This document shows, piece after piece, positions 27,418-37,626 of a stretch of DNA of 64,000 nucleotides; the first letter of the stretch is position 1; each line of letters starts with the position of its first letter. A program made the position numbers and the translations under genes. The notes under the pieces were generated by a model. It worked only from the letters and a program-made list of their open reading frames with translations, searched no databases and was not told the DNA's origin. Origin of the DNA: Bryobacterales bacterium (GTDB lineage: Bacteria > Acidobacteriota > Terriglobia > Bryobacterales > UBA6623); assembly GCA_022823865.1 (NCBI GenBank), contig JAJEHF010000066.1, positions 79,811-143,810 of the forward strand. The letters run 5' to 3'.

Positions 27418-28469
27418 GCACCGCCACCGCTAGCCGGGCGAAAGCGCCGGTTTCGAACCGCATCGGCCTTGGGCTCGAGCCCTATCGCGGCCTCAAGACC
27501 ACGCTCTGCGCGGGCTGCGGGCACAACTCGATCTCAGAGCGCATCGTCGAGTGCTTCTTCGAAATGGGGATCGACCCGACGCAAGTCATCAAGCTATCAG
27601 GCATCGGCTGCTCGTCAAAATCGCCCGCCTACTTCTTGAGCATGTCGCACGGGTTCAACAGCGTGCATGGCAGGATGCCTGCGGTGGCCACCGGCGCCAT
27701 GCTGGCCAACAAGCAGCTGCTGGCACTTGGGGTTTCCGGCGACGGCGACACCGCTTCGATCGGTCTAGGGCAGTTCGTGCACATGATGCGCCGGAACGTG
27801 CCGATCATCTACATCATCGAGGACAACGGCTGCTACGGATTGACCAAGGGACAGTTCTCAGCGACCGCCAATCTGGGCTCGACGGCAAAGTCCGGAATCG
27901 CCAACGACCTGCCGCCGATCGACACGTGCGGGCTGGCGGTGCAGCTGGGCGCGACGTTCGTGGCGCGTTCGTTCTCCGGGGACAAGAAGCAGCTGCAATC
28001 GATCCTCAAGGCGGCGCTGGCGCATCGCGGCACGGCCGTGCTGGACGTAGTCTCGCCCTGCGTGACGTTCAATGACCACGTCGGCTCGACCAAGAGCTAT
28101 AAGTACGTGCGCGAGAACAAGGTGCCGCTGCAGTCGATCGGATTCGTGCCGCACTTTGAGGAGATCCACTTGCAGGAAGACTTCGCGCCCGGCACGGTGT
28201 ACGAGGTCGAGATGCACGACGGCTCCATGCTGCGCCTGGCGAAACTCGAGGAAGACTACGATCCGACCAGCCGCCTGAAGGCTCTCGATCGCATCGAGCT
28301 GGCGACAGAGCAGGGGCAGATACTGACCGGCGTGCTGTACGTGACCACGGACCAGCCAAGCTTCACCGAGATCCTGAATCTTGACGAAGTTCCGCTGGCC
28401 CAGCTCGGCCAGGACCGGTTGCGGCCTCCGAAGAGCGCGCTCGACACGGTAATGGAAGAGCTCGCGTAG
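27414..28469 (+). CDS. korB: 2-oxoacid:acceptor oxidoreductase beta subunit
   Basis: CAGCGHNSISERIVE; SGIGCSSKSPAYF; GDGDTASIGLGQFVHMMRRNVPI; EDNGCYGLTKGQFSAT; overlaps korA by 4 bp. Confidence 0.92.
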   Translation: MSTATASRAKAPVSNRIGLGLEPYRGLKTTLCAGCGHNSISERIVECFFEMGIDPTQVIKLSGIGCSSKSPAYFLSMSHGFNSVHGRMPAVATGAMLANKQLLALGVSGDGDTASIGLGQFVHMMRRNVPIIYIIEDNGCYGLTKGQFSATANLGSTAKSGIANDLPPIDTCGLAVQLGATFVARSFSGDKKQLQSILKAALAHRGTAVLDVVSPCVTFNDHVGSTKSYKYVRENKVPLQSIGFVPHFEEIHLQEDFAPGTVYEVEMHDGSMLRLAKLEEDYDPTSRLKALDRIELATEQGQILTGVLYVTTDQPSFTEILNLDEVPLAQLGQDRLRPPKSALDTVMEELA

Positions 28470-28628
28470 CTCTCCGCGCCGTCCTTGGGGGAAGCCGCCC
28501 GCGCTGCTGCTGCAGTTGACTTCGGAAGGCTGCCGCTGCATACTTGAAGCGCCTTAGCCGGTGGAGGGTTCCCGGCCGTATGTAAACGTTCACGCGGGGA
28601 ATCGTCCCGAGCGGCCAAGGCCGGAGCA

Positions 28629-29528
28629 ATGAAGACCGCGCGGGATTTCATGGTCACGAAGCTGGTCACCCTCGAGCCAGAGGCGCCAGCCCTGCACAGT
28701 GTCCATAAGCTGATCCACGTGAATGTCAAGGGCGCTCCAGTAGTCGGCCCCGACCGATCCTACTTGGGGATCTTCACCGAACGCTGTTGCCTCCGGGTGC
28801 TCTCTAGCCTCTCTGACCGCCTAAGGTCGAGCGACCTCGGCGGCAGCCCGCTCAGCAGCGGCGAGCTGATGACCAAGCAGTTGTGGATGCTCCAGCCCGA
28901 AATGGATGCATTCGACGCCGTCAACTTCCTGCTCTCGCATCGCATCTCAGGAGCCCCCGTGGTTGACGGGCAGGGACGCTACTTGGGGGTGTTCTCCGAA
29001 TCCCACAGCATGAGGGTCCTGATTGACGCGATCTATGACAACCTGCCGGGAGCGCAGATTCGCCGCTACATGGCGCAGGATTCGGGACGTGTGATCAGCG
29101 CAGACCTCGATTTCTTGGAAGTCGTGGAACTGTTCCTCCAGACCGCTTACCGGCGCTTGGTCGTCGTTCGCGACGGCCGCGTGGTGGGACAAATCAGCCG
29201 CCACAACCTGCTGGTTGCCGCGCACGCCTTGGTCCGCTCGCTAGCCAAGCGCAAAGAGGCTTCCGGGCCGGAATGGACTGTATCGGCGTTCATGGACTCG
29301 GACGCACGCACGATTGACGAGTCGCTCAACATGTTCAGCGTCGCGGCCATCTTCCGCGAAAGCACCCAGCGCAGATTGCCGGTGCTGCGCGAAAATCAAC
29401 TGGTCGGTCAGGTCACTCGCAAGAATCTGCTGAACGCTGCGAACGAGATCCTGAACCGCCCGGCGGCCAAGACCGCCCGGCCGCTCTACCTGCCTTCGGT
29501 CCCGGACGCCAACCCCCCTGGCATGTAG
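28629..29528 (+). CDS. CBS domain-containing protein (four CBS motifs)
   Basis: Repeated APVVGPDRSYLGIFTE, APVVDGQGRYLGVFSE, RLVVVRDGRVVGQISRHNLL, RLPVLRENQLVGQVTRKNLL. Confidence 0.85.
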   Translation: MKTARDFMVTKLVTLEPEAPALHSVHKLIHVNVKGAPVVGPDRSYLGIFTERCCLRVLSSLSDRLRSSDLGGSPLSSGELMTKQLWMLQPEMDAFDAVNFLLSHRISGAPVVDGQGRYLGVFSESHSMRVLIDAIYDNLPGAQIRRYMAQDSGRVISADLDFLEVVELFLQTAYRRLVVVRDGRVVGQISRHNLLVAAHALVRSLAKRKEASGPEWTVSAFMDSDARTIDESLNMFSVAAIFRESTQRRLPVLRENQLVGQVTRKNLLNAANEILNRPAAKTARPLYLPSVPDANPPGM

Positions 29529-29591
29529 CCTTTCCGCGCTCAGCGCTTTGCCGGAACTGCTTGCGTCGGGCGGCGCCGGGCCCCTCGCTTG

Positions 29592-31073
29592 CTAGGGAAG
29601 CGAGGCGTCCTCCGCCTGGCTCGGCACGAGCGCCGGGGGGTCGCCTTCGATTCGGAATGCGGCCGGGACTTGCTCGCAGGCCGGAACGCGGTGGCCGCTG
29701 TAATGCCGAATGCCATAGGCCGCGTGGCGCCGGATATCGCCGATGCATGAGTCGGCCAGGCGCGTCCGCTCCTTGGCCACGAACTCGCGCGTGCCAGCCT
29801 GCTGGCTGATTGCCGGGAAGGCTTGAAACTTCAGCGCTGCAAGCGCTAGTGCCACGATCGCGCAGACGGCTGGAACTGACCGCGCGCGGGGGGTCTTCAG
29901 CGCCGCGATCGATGCCAGCGCGAACGCCGCGACGCCCGCTGCGGCTCCGGCCAGGATGGCGGCGTTGTCAAGCCCCGCCCAAGCCCTGCGAATCCCGTCG
30001 GCCAGTGCCGCCGGCAGCAGAGTGCCCGCCAGCGGAACCAACAGCAGCGTCGCCCCCGCCGCAAGCAGGAGCGGCCTGCTGGCCCTGGCCTTCCACTGGA
30101 TCGCGAGCAAGATGGCCAGTGGCGGCAGGCTCGGCAGAATGTAGCCGGGCAGCTTGTTCACCGCGACGGAGAAGAGCAGCAGCGGTCCCAGCGCCCAGCA
30201 GGCCAGAAAGCGGCGGCTCGTTCCGGCTGCCACAGTTTCCCAGCGCAGGGAAAGCGCCAGCGGCGTCCACGGCAGGAGAAAGACAGCTAGCACCGGCAGG
30301 TAGAACCACCACGGCTGAACATGCTGCAGGGACGAGCTGACGAACCGCTCGAAGTGGTGTCGGACGATGAACTCGTCAATGAACCGCTGCCCGTTCGCCC
30401 AGTAGCAGGCCGCGTACCAGGGCAGGCAGGCCAGGCAGAACGCACCCAGCGGCACTGGACCCAGCAAGTCCAGCAGGGCCCGAGGCCGCCGGACGAGGAC
30501 CGGCACCGTGGCGGCCGCCGCCACCAGCAGCGCCACGAGGCCCTTGCTCAGCACGCCGAATCCGAGCAGGGCGCCGAACGCGGCCATCTCGGCAGGCCTG
30601 CCCCGGCCGTGCGAGGAAGCCCACGGCAGCAGGCACAGCAACGCGCCAGAGGTGAAGGCAGTGAGGGGCGCGTCGAATACCCCCGCATCCGAGTACGCGG
30701 TCCAGCCGGCCGACGTGGCAAGCAGGCAGGTCGCGGTGACGGCCGTCTCGCTGTCAAAGTGCGCCCTCACCCGCCAGAAGAAAAACGCCAGGAATCCGAG
30801 GCTGAGCAGCGCCACGGGCACCCTTGTGTACGACTGCAGGCCGGCGGAATAGCCGAGGCCTCCCATCCAAAAGAGCATGGCCGGCTTTTCAAACCATGCC
30901 TCGCCCCACAGCCTGGGCGTTACCCAGTCGCCAGACTCGGCCATTTCGCGGGAGATCGACGCGTAGCGCGGCTCGTCGGGGCCGATCAGCCCGCGGTCGC
31001 CAACGGGCAGCAGATATAGCGCTATGGCCAGCGCGGCGACGGCCGCGAGGGTCGCGGCGCGAGACCTCGTCAC
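29592..31073 (-). CDS. ArnT-like/GT39-family membrane glycosyltransferase
   Basis: GLIGPDEPRYASISREMAESGDWVTPRLWGEAWFEKPAMLFW; multiple TM segments. Confidence 0.85.
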   Translation of the reverse strand: MTRSRAATLAAVAALAIALYLLPVGDRGLIGPDEPRYASISREMAESGDWVTPRLWGEAWFEKPAMLFWMGGLGYSAGLQSYTRVPVALLSLGFLAFFFWRVRAHFDSETAVTATCLLATSAGWTAYSDAGVFDAPLTAFTSGALLCLLPWASSHGRGRPAEMAAFGALLGFGVLSKGLVALLVAAAATVPVLVRRPRALLDLLGPVPLGAFCLACLPWYAACYWANGQRFIDEFIVRHHFERFVSSSLQHVQPWWFYLPVLAVFLLPWTPLALSLRWETVAAGTSRRFLACWALGPLLLFSVAVNKLPGYILPSLPPLAILLAIQWKARASRPLLLAAGATLLLVPLAGTLLPAALADGIRRAWAGLDNAAILAGAAAGVAAFALASIAALKTPRARSVPAVCAIVALALAALKFQAFPAISQQAGTREFVAKERTRLADSCIGDIRRHAAYGIRHYSGHRVPACEQVPAAFRIEGDPPALVPSQAEDASLP

Positions 31074-32014
31074 TGCGTCAGCGGCGTGACCACGATCTTT
31101 CGGAACTCCACCGCGCCGTGGTCTCCCTGCAGAGTGATCGGGCCCGGCATGTCTTCGCGCCAGTCCGTGGCCATCGCCGTGAAGCCATCGATGATCTTGC
31201 GATCAATGGTCTTGACGCCGTTGAGCTCCACGCTGAGCTCGCGCCCGACCAGCCGCACGTCCAGCGACTGCCACTCGCGGGCCGGACGGCTGGCGTTCAC
31301 GGCAGGCGCGATGCGGCCGTAGAGCGCCGCGTTGCCGTGGTCGCTCGGGGGAGTGCCGTGGTCGTCGAGGATCTGGATCTCGTAGCGGCCGCGCAGGCCG
31401 ATGCCTCCGTTCATGTTGGGATGCACGAGGAACTCGACTTGCAGGCGGAAATTCCAGAACGCTTGGTCGGAAACCAACACGTCAGCCCGCCTGTGGTTCT
31501 TGAGGGCGCCATCCTCGACGTACCAGCCTTCTTCGCGTCCGGGCCGCAGGGTGTGCCATCCGCCGAGATCTCTGCCGTTCAAGAGCGCAACGGGCGCGGA
31601 CGGCTTCCAGGAGCCGTCGTCGCGATCGAGCACAACGGGGGCTCGCCGCCCCAGCCAGAGGATGGTGCCCCGTTCGCGCGTCGCGGCGCCGTGCAGGACG
31701 TCGCCCCTCAGGGCCGCAGCGACCGGAGTCTTGACCGAACGGTCCCTCTCCCGGCCGAAGGAGCGCTCGAGGTGAAACGCAAGTTGGCCTCCTTCGATCT
31801 TGGCGTCGTGGATCGGGTCCAGCTGTCCGCCGGGGCCGCCGCCGACCATGAATCCGGTGATCGGTCCCGCGCCTGCGCCGCTGATCTCCAGCCACATGAC
31901 GCGCCCGTTGTTCTCGCCCAGCGGCTCGATCACCCAGCGCCCGTTGAACCCCTCGTCGCCGGCCCAGCCAGGGTTCGCCACGCACAGCAGCAGGATGAGG
32001 ACCAAGCGTTTCAT
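31070..32014 (-). CDS. DUF1080 (3-keto-disaccharide hydrolase-like) domain protein
   Basis: LLNGRDLGGWHTL, FRLQVEFLVHPNMNGGIGLRGRYEIQILDD, EWQSLDV; start reassigned to MKRLVLIL. Confidence 0.85.
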   Translation of the reverse strand: MKRLVLILLLCVANPGWAGDEGFNGRWVIEPLGENNGRVMWLEISGAGAGPITGFMVGGGPGGQLDPIHDAKIEGGQLAFHLERSFGRERDRSVKTPVAAALRGDVLHGAATRERGTILWLGRRAPVVLDRDDGSWKPSAPVALLNGRDLGGWHTLRPGREEGWYVEDGALKNHRRADVLVSDQAFWNFRLQVEFLVHPNMNGGIGLRGRYEIQILDDHGTPPSDHGNAALYGRIAPAVNASRPAREWQSLDVRLVGRELSVELNGVKTIDRKIIDGFTAMATDWREDMPGPITLQGDHGAVEFRKIVVTPLTQ

Positions 32015-32228
32015 GAGATGTACGCCCATGATAGCTTCTGGCTGTCGAAGCCGTCGCTGTCCCGCCCGCGCCTCGGAGTGCGGCTCCCGCGTCCCGGCCG
32101 GACACAAGCGCGGCGCGTTCCAGATTGCCGTCTGCTCGGTCGCTGCCCGAACGGCCGGATTCTCTCGAATTCACCGGCAATAGTCATCGGTCCCGCATCG
32201 CAATGCACGGTTTTCCACGCGAGAGGGC

Positions 32229-32258
32229 TTGACAATATATATGCAAACACCGGATAGT
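32229..32258 (+). promoter_or_regulatory. Candidate promoter TTGACA - 18 nt - GATAGT
   Basis: Consensus -35 in AT-rich stretch upstream of the DUF1549/DUF1553 gene. Confidence 0.35.
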
Positions 32259-32304
32259 GTGACTGCGTGGGGCTGTTACGCCAGCCATCGCGCCAAGCTT
32301 CGTT

Positions 32305-34560
32305 ATGTCCCGCAAGATCGGACCTATCCTTTGCTGTGTTGCCGCATTGGCCTTTGTCGCGACTGTTTCGGGTGCGACAGCGAGCATTGCGGGCGAGCCA
32401 GACTTCCCAGAGCACCAGCGCTCGCACTGGGCCTTCCAGCCGGTGGCCGAGCCGGACATGCCGGCGTCCAGCACCGCTCACCCGATCGATGCGTTCGTGC
32501 TAGCGCGCCTGCGCGGCGAGGGCATCCGGCCAGCCGCGAGGGCGGACCGCACCACTCTGATCCGCCGGGCAACGTTCGACTTGCACGGCCTGCCGCCCAC
32601 TCCGGCTGAAGTGCAGGCGTTCGTCGAGGATGCTTCGCCGGATGCTTTCGCCAAGGTGGTCGACCGGCTGCTTGCGTCGCCGCGCTACGGCGAGCGCTGG
32701 GCGAGGCATTGGCTCGACCTGGCGCGCTATGCCGAGAGTGAGGGCTTCAAGTCGGATGAGACCCGTCCCAACGCCTGGCGCTACCGGGACTACGTGATCG
32801 AGTCGCTCAACAGCGACAAGCCTTACGACCGCTTCGTCCAAGAGCAGATCGCCGGAGACGAGCTGTGGCCCAACGACCCCCAGGCCCGTATCGCCACTGG
32901 GTTCAACCGCCACTATGCCGACGAGTCCAATGCGGCGATCTTGATGCAGCGGCGGCAGGAGGTTCTGCTGGACATCACCGACACCGTCGGCAGCGTGTTC
33001 CTAGGGCTGACCTACAGCTGTGCGAAGTGCCACGACCACAAGTTTGATCCGATCCTGCAAAGCGACTACTACCGCTTGCAGGCCTTCTTCACCAATGTGG
33101 CCACCGATGACGAGATCCACCTGCTGACCGAGCGGCAACGAGCCGAGCGCGAACTCCAGCAATCGAAGTGGGAAGAGGCCACTGCCGAAATCCGGTCGCA
33201 GATGGACGCCTTGCTGGAGGCCAAGCGCGCGGATGCCTTCGAGACGCAAGTGAACCGGCGCTCCCCCGAGACACGGGACGCTTTCCGCAAGAACGCGGGC
33301 AACCGCTCGATGTACGAAAGGCTGCTGTTCCAGCAGCACATGTGGCAGATGCGCTACCACAACGATGCCAAGCTGGCGAATTCGCTGCCAGACGCGGACA
33401 AGCAGCGCTACCGCGAACTAGAAGCGGAACTGGCCGAGTTTGACCACCTGAAGCCCGCGCCACTGCCGGTCGGCATGGGCATCCGCGAACTGGGGCCGGA
33501 GGCCCCGGCGACGCACGTCCTCTCGTTCGCCAACTACGCGGCGCCGCTGGAGGAGGTTGAGCCGGGCTATCTGACGCTGCTGGACCCAGGCCCCGCCGCT
33601 TACGCTCCCGCATTGGACGGGCGCTCCTCGGGACGGCGCACGGCGCTGGCGGGCTGGCTTACAGGTGCCGACAACCCGCTCACGGCGAGAGTGATGGCCA
33701 ATCGGCTTTGGCACTACCACTTCGGGCAAGGCATCGTGCGCACGCCCAGCGATTTCGGCCTCATGGGCGAGCGCCCGACACATCCCGAGCTGCTGGACTG
33801 GCTGGCGCTGGAGTTCCGGCGCAGCGGCTGGAGCATCAAGCAGATGCACCGGCTGATCATGAATTCGCAAACCTACCAGCAGTCTTCCGAATTCAGGCAA
33901 GCTGCCTCCGACGAGGATCCTCTGAATCGACTCTTGTGGCGATTCCCTCCCCAGCGGCTCGAAGGCGAGGTGATCCGCGACTCGATGCTGGCGGTGGCCG
34001 GCCGCCTCAACCACCGAGTCGGCGGACCGAGCGTCTTCCCCGAGCTCCCCATGGGAGCGTCCCAGCCGCGCGGCGGGTGGGACGTGCCGGAAAGCCAGCA
34101 TGCCCAAGACCGTCGCAGCGTGTACGTGTTCGTGCGCCGCAATTCGCGCTATCCCATGCTGGAGTCGTTCGACATGCCCGACACGCACGAGTCTTGCGCG
34201 CGCCGCTCGCTGACCACTACCGCGCCGCAGGCGCTGGCCCTGCTCAATAGCGAGCACACGCTGGGCTGGGCGCAGGGGCTGGCCGGGCGCATTCTGGATG
34301 CCGCGGGCGCCGACCGGGACCGGCAGATCCGCGAGGGCTTCCGCCTGGCGTATTCGCGGCAGCCCGATGGCTGGGAGAAAGACACGGTGCTGACGTTCTT
34401 CGAGACCCAGCGCGGCATCATAGCCGAGCGCGCCGCCGCCGGCGAGCCGCTGTTGCTGCCGGATGTCCTTCCCGCTGGCATGAGCCAGCAGGAAGCCGCC
34501 GCAGTGGTGGACTTCGCGCACATGCTGCTGAACTCGAACGAGTTCGTGTTCGGGAACTGA
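32305..34560 (+). CDS. DUF1549/DUF1553 (PSCyt2/PSD1) domain protein
   Basis: DAFVLARLRGEGIRPAARADRTTLIRRATFDLHGLPPTP; CAKCHDHKFDPI; GWLTGADNPLTARVMANRLWHYHFGQGIVRTPSDFG. Confidence 0.93.
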   Translation: MSRKIGPILCCVAALAFVATVSGATASIAGEPDFPEHQRSHWAFQPVAEPDMPASSTAHPIDAFVLARLRGEGIRPAARADRTTLIRRATFDLHGLPPTPAEVQAFVEDASPDAFAKVVDRLLASPRYGERWARHWLDLARYAESEGFKSDETRPNAWRYRDYVIESLNSDKPYDRFVQEQIAGDELWPNDPQARIATGFNRHYADESNAAILMQRRQEVLLDITDTVGSVFLGLTYSCAKCHDHKFDPILQSDYYRLQAFFTNVATDDEIHLLTERQRAERELQQSKWEEATAEIRSQMDALLEAKRADAFETQVNRRSPETRDAFRKNAGNRSMYERLLFQQHMWQMRYHNDAKLANSLPDADKQRYRELEAELAEFDHLKPAPLPVGMGIRELGPEAPATHVLSFANYAAPLEEVEPGYLTLLDPGPAAYAPALDGRSSGRRTALAGWLTGADNPLTARVMANRLWHYHFGQGIVRTPSDFGLMGERPTHPELLDWLALEFRRSGWSIKQMHRLIMNSQTYQQSSEFRQAASDEDPLNRLLWRFPPQRLEGEVIRDSMLAVAGRLNHRVGGPSVFPELPMGASQPRGGWDVPESQHAQDRRSVYVFVRRNSRYPMLESFDMPDTHESCARRSLTTTAPQALALLNSEHTLGWAQGLAGRILDAAGADRDRQIREGFRLAYSRQPDGWEKDTVLTFFETQRGIIAERAAAGEPLLLPDVLPAGMSQQEAAAVVDFAHMLLNSNEFVFGN

Positions 34561-34592
34561 CGCCACGGGAGTCTTGGCGAGGAGATACTGAC

Positions 34593-36005
34593 ATGTCCCA
34601 ACGCGCCAGCGTTTCGATGGCTGCGAGGTCGCGCCGCGCATTCCTGAGCCAAGCCAGCGGCGGCTTGGGCGCATTGGCGCTGGCGGCCGTCCAAGCGCAG
34701 CACGGACATGCGGCCCGGGACCCGCTTGCCCCCCGGGATCCGCATCACGCTCCGAGAGCCAAGTCGGTGATCTGGTGCTTCATGGAAGGCGGTCCGAGCC
34801 ACATGGACACCTTCGATCCCAAGCCGGCCTTGGAAAAATACGCGGGCCAGCCCATGCCGGAATCCTACGGCCGGCCGCTCACGGCCATGCCGGGCACCGC
34901 GCACAACACGCTGATGCCATCCCAGCGGAAATGGGCCCAGCACGGCGAGAGCGGCTTGTGGGTCTCGGACTGGTATCCCCACGTCGCCGAGCATGTGGAC
35001 GATCTGGCGGTCATTCGATCCTGCACGGCTGACGGCTTGAACCATGTCGGATCGGTCTGCCAGATGAACACCGGATCCATCCTGGCCGGGCGTCCCTCGA
35101 TGGGGGCGTGGGTGACGTACGGCCTCGGGTCGGCCAATCGCAACCTGCCGACCTACGTCATTCTCAACGACGAGGTGCGCATCAACGGCGCCTCTAAGAA
35201 TTGGAGCGCGGGTTTCCTGCCTGCCGCCTACCAAGGCACGCTGTTCAAGCAAGAGGGCGCTCCAATCCTCAATCTGGAAACCCCCGACGCCATCGGCGGG
35301 CGCCAGCAGCGCGGCAAGCTGGACCTGCTGGCGGCGCTCAACCGCCACCACAAGCAGAAACATCCGCACGAGAGCGAGCTGGACGCGCGGCTGCAGTCCT
35401 ACGAACTGGCGTTTCGCATGCAGGCGCACGCGCCCGAAGCGGTCGATCTGGCGCAAGAGAGCGAGGCGACCAAGGAACTCTACGGCATGGGCGAGGAGCA
35501 CACCGCGATGTACGGCCGGAACCTGTTGCTGGCGCGCAGGCTCGTGGAGCGGGGCGTCCGGTTCGTCCAAGCCTACTGCGGAGGCTGGGACGCGCACCGG
35601 AAGATCGAAGAGAACCACACCAAGTGGTGCGGCGTCTCGGACAAGCCGATCGCCGGACTGCTCGCGGACCTGAAGTCGCGCGGGATGCTGGACGAGACCT
35701 TGGTGATCTGGGGCGGCGAGTTCGGGCGGACGCCGTTCAACGAAGAGGGCGACGGCCGCGACCACAACCCTTGGGGGTTCACCATCTGGATGGCGGGCGG
35801 CGGCGTCAAGGGCGGCCAGGCGATCGGCACAACCGACGAACTTGGCTTGCGCGCCGAGGAGTCGCCGTACCACGTGCACGACATCCACGCGACCATCCTG
35901 CATCTGCTGGGCCTTGACCATCTGAGCCTGACCTACCTGCACAACGGCCGCTCCGAGCGTGCGACCGTCAACGGCGGCAAGCTCATCGAGCAGGCGCTCG
36001 CTTGA
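34593..36005 (+). CDS. DUF1501 domain-containing protein
   Basis: SRRAFLSQASGG; SVIWCFMEGGPSHMDTFDPKPAL; GEFGRTPFNEEGDGRDHNPWGFTIWMAGGGVKGG. Confidence 0.93.
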   Translation: MSQRASVSMAARSRRAFLSQASGGLGALALAAVQAQHGHAARDPLAPRDPHHAPRAKSVIWCFMEGGPSHMDTFDPKPALEKYAGQPMPESYGRPLTAMPGTAHNTLMPSQRKWAQHGESGLWVSDWYPHVAEHVDDLAVIRSCTADGLNHVGSVCQMNTGSILAGRPSMGAWVTYGLGSANRNLPTYVILNDEVRINGASKNWSAGFLPAAYQGTLFKQEGAPILNLETPDAIGGRQQRGKLDLLAALNRHHKQKHPHESELDARLQSYELAFRMQAHAPEAVDLAQESEATKELYGMGEEHTAMYGRNLLLARRLVERGVRFVQAYCGGWDAHRKIEENHTKWCGVSDKPIAGLLADLKSRGMLDETLVIWGGEFGRTPFNEEGDGRDHNPWGFTIWMAGGGVKGGQAIGTTDELGLRAEESPYHVHDIHATILHLLGLDHLSLTYLHNGRSERATVNGGKLIEQALA

Positions 36006-36033
36006 GGCGGCGCCCCGCGTGATACGGTAGGGT

Positions 36034-37617
36034 TTGCCGCCTCGCGCCAGCTCGCCACGTGGCGTGGTTGAGCCCGCCTCCGCGCCCCGGCCTTCAACCC
36101 CGCGGTTGTCGGCGGGGGTGATCCCGTACCGCTCGACGCCTGACGGGACTTGCGAGATCTTCTGGGTGCGCCGGTCTGAATCGCTGCGCTTCATGGGCGG
36201 CTGGCATGCGTTTCCGGGCGGCCGCCTGTCCGAGACCGACGGCGCGGTCCCGGCGACCGGTTCGGTCGACGGCATGGATGCCTACGACCGCTCCGGCCGG
36301 CCCGCGGCCCACACGGCTTGCGCGTTGCGCGAGCTGTTCGAAGAGACGGGCATCCTGGCGGTCTCGGGAAGATTGCCGAGCGTCGGCCAGATCCGTCTGG
36401 CTCGGGACCAGCTGCTAGCGGACACGCTTGACTTCGGCGCATGGCTGCGCAGCCACGAGCTGGCGCTGGACGCCTCGCGACTGCGCTTCGCGGGGCGCTG
36501 GGTCACGCCCCCCTTGTCGCCGGTCCGCTTCGATGCGACGTTCTTCCTGTTGGAGTGGGAGCGCGCCGAGGTCGGCCAGCCCGCGGTCATCCCGGGAGAG
36601 CTGGAAAGCGGCGAGTGGATTCGAGCCGACGACGCGCTGCTCCGCTGGGACAAGGGTGATGTGCTGCTGGCGCAGCCCACTCTGGAGACGATTCGAGTGC
36701 TCGCCGAGCATGGCCCGGACGGGCGCGACCTCCTCTGGCGCTCGCAGTCCCACGAGCCGAACTCGCCCCATTCGATCGAATTCCGGCCGGGCATCCGCGT
36801 GATCCCGCTGGAGGCCCGCACGCTGCCGCCGGCCACCCACACGAACGCCATGCTGGTCGGCAGCTCTGAATTGGTGGCGATCGATCCTGGCTCGCCCCTG
36901 CCGGAGGCGCAACGCCGGCTGGCTGAGATCGTCAACGAGGAAGCGCAGCGCACCGGGGGGCGGCTGTGCGGAATCTGGCTGACGCATCATCACGAAGACC
37001 ACGTGGGCGGGGTCGAAGCGCTCCGCCGCCAGTTCGACGTGCCGGTCTGGGCACACGCATCTACGGCTGCGCGGCTCGCCGAGTCGGGATTGCGCATCGA
37101 GCGTCGCTTCGAGGGCGGCGAACTTGTCACGCTCGCCGGCAGCCCGCCGCTGAGAATCCGAGTCCTGCACACGCCCGGACACGCCAGCGGACACCTGTGC
37201 TTTTTCGAGGAGCGGACGCTCACGTTGCTTTGCGGCGACATGCTTTCCGGCTACGGGACGGTTGTGATCAACCCTCCGGACGGGAGCATGATCGAGTACT
37301 TGGACTCGCTCGAGAGGATGGCCGGTCTGGGGGCGAGGGTCATCTTGCCCAGTCACGGCACGATGATGCGGGACGCTCGCAAGGCCTTGACGGCGGCGCG
37401 GAAGCACAGGCTGTGGCGCGAAGAGCGCGTCTTCGATGCCTGGCAGGCCGGCCAGCGAGAACCGGCAGCGATGCTGGACACGGTATACGACGAAATCGAT
37501 CCCCGCGCAAGGCCGCTTGCGGTGCGGCAGGTCATCGCGCACCTAGAGCGGCTAGCGGCCGTAGGGCGGATCCCGGCATTGTCCGCGGAAATCCGCATGC
37601 AGCTCGGTCGCGGCTGA
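36034..37617 (+). CDS. NUDIX-like / metallo-beta-lactamase fusion hydrolase
   Basis: N-terminal Nudix pattern GGWHAFPGGRLSETDGAV...ACALRELFEETGI; C-terminal MBL THHHEDHVGG, HTPGHASGHLCF, PSHG. Confidence 0.85.
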   Translation: MPPRASSPRGVVEPASAPRPSTPRLSAGVIPYRSTPDGTCEIFWVRRSESLRFMGGWHAFPGGRLSETDGAVPATGSVDGMDAYDRSGRPAAHTACALRELFEETGILAVSGRLPSVGQIRLARDQLLADTLDFGAWLRSHELALDASRLRFAGRWVTPPLSPVRFDATFFLLEWERAEVGQPAVIPGELESGEWIRADDALLRWDKGDVLLAQPTLETIRVLAEHGPDGRDLLWRSQSHEPNSPHSIEFRPGIRVIPLEARTLPPATHTNAMLVGSSELVAIDPGSPLPEAQRRLAEIVNEEAQRTGGRLCGIWLTHHHEDHVGGVEALRRQFDVPVWAHASTAARLAESGLRIERRFEGGELVTLAGSPPLRIRVLHTPGHASGHLCFFEERTLTLLCGDMLSGYGTVVINPPDGSMIEYLDSLERMAGLGARVILPSHGTMMRDARKALTAARKHRLWREERVFDAWQAGQREPAAMLDTVYDEIDPRARPLAVRQVIAHLERLAAVGRIPALSAEIRMQLGRG

Positions 37618-37626
37618 TACGCAGCA

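Noticed and set aside
32305-36005. DUF1549/DUF1553 + DUF1501 pair as a novel system
   Set aside because: Widespread, well-catalogued pairing in Planctomycetes and Solibacter-like Acidobacteriota.
34149-36275. 708-aa minus-strand ORF spanning DUF1549/1553 end, DUF1501 and Nudix-MBL genes
   Set aside because: Spans three well-supported genes antisense; low-complexity artefact of GC-rich codon bias.
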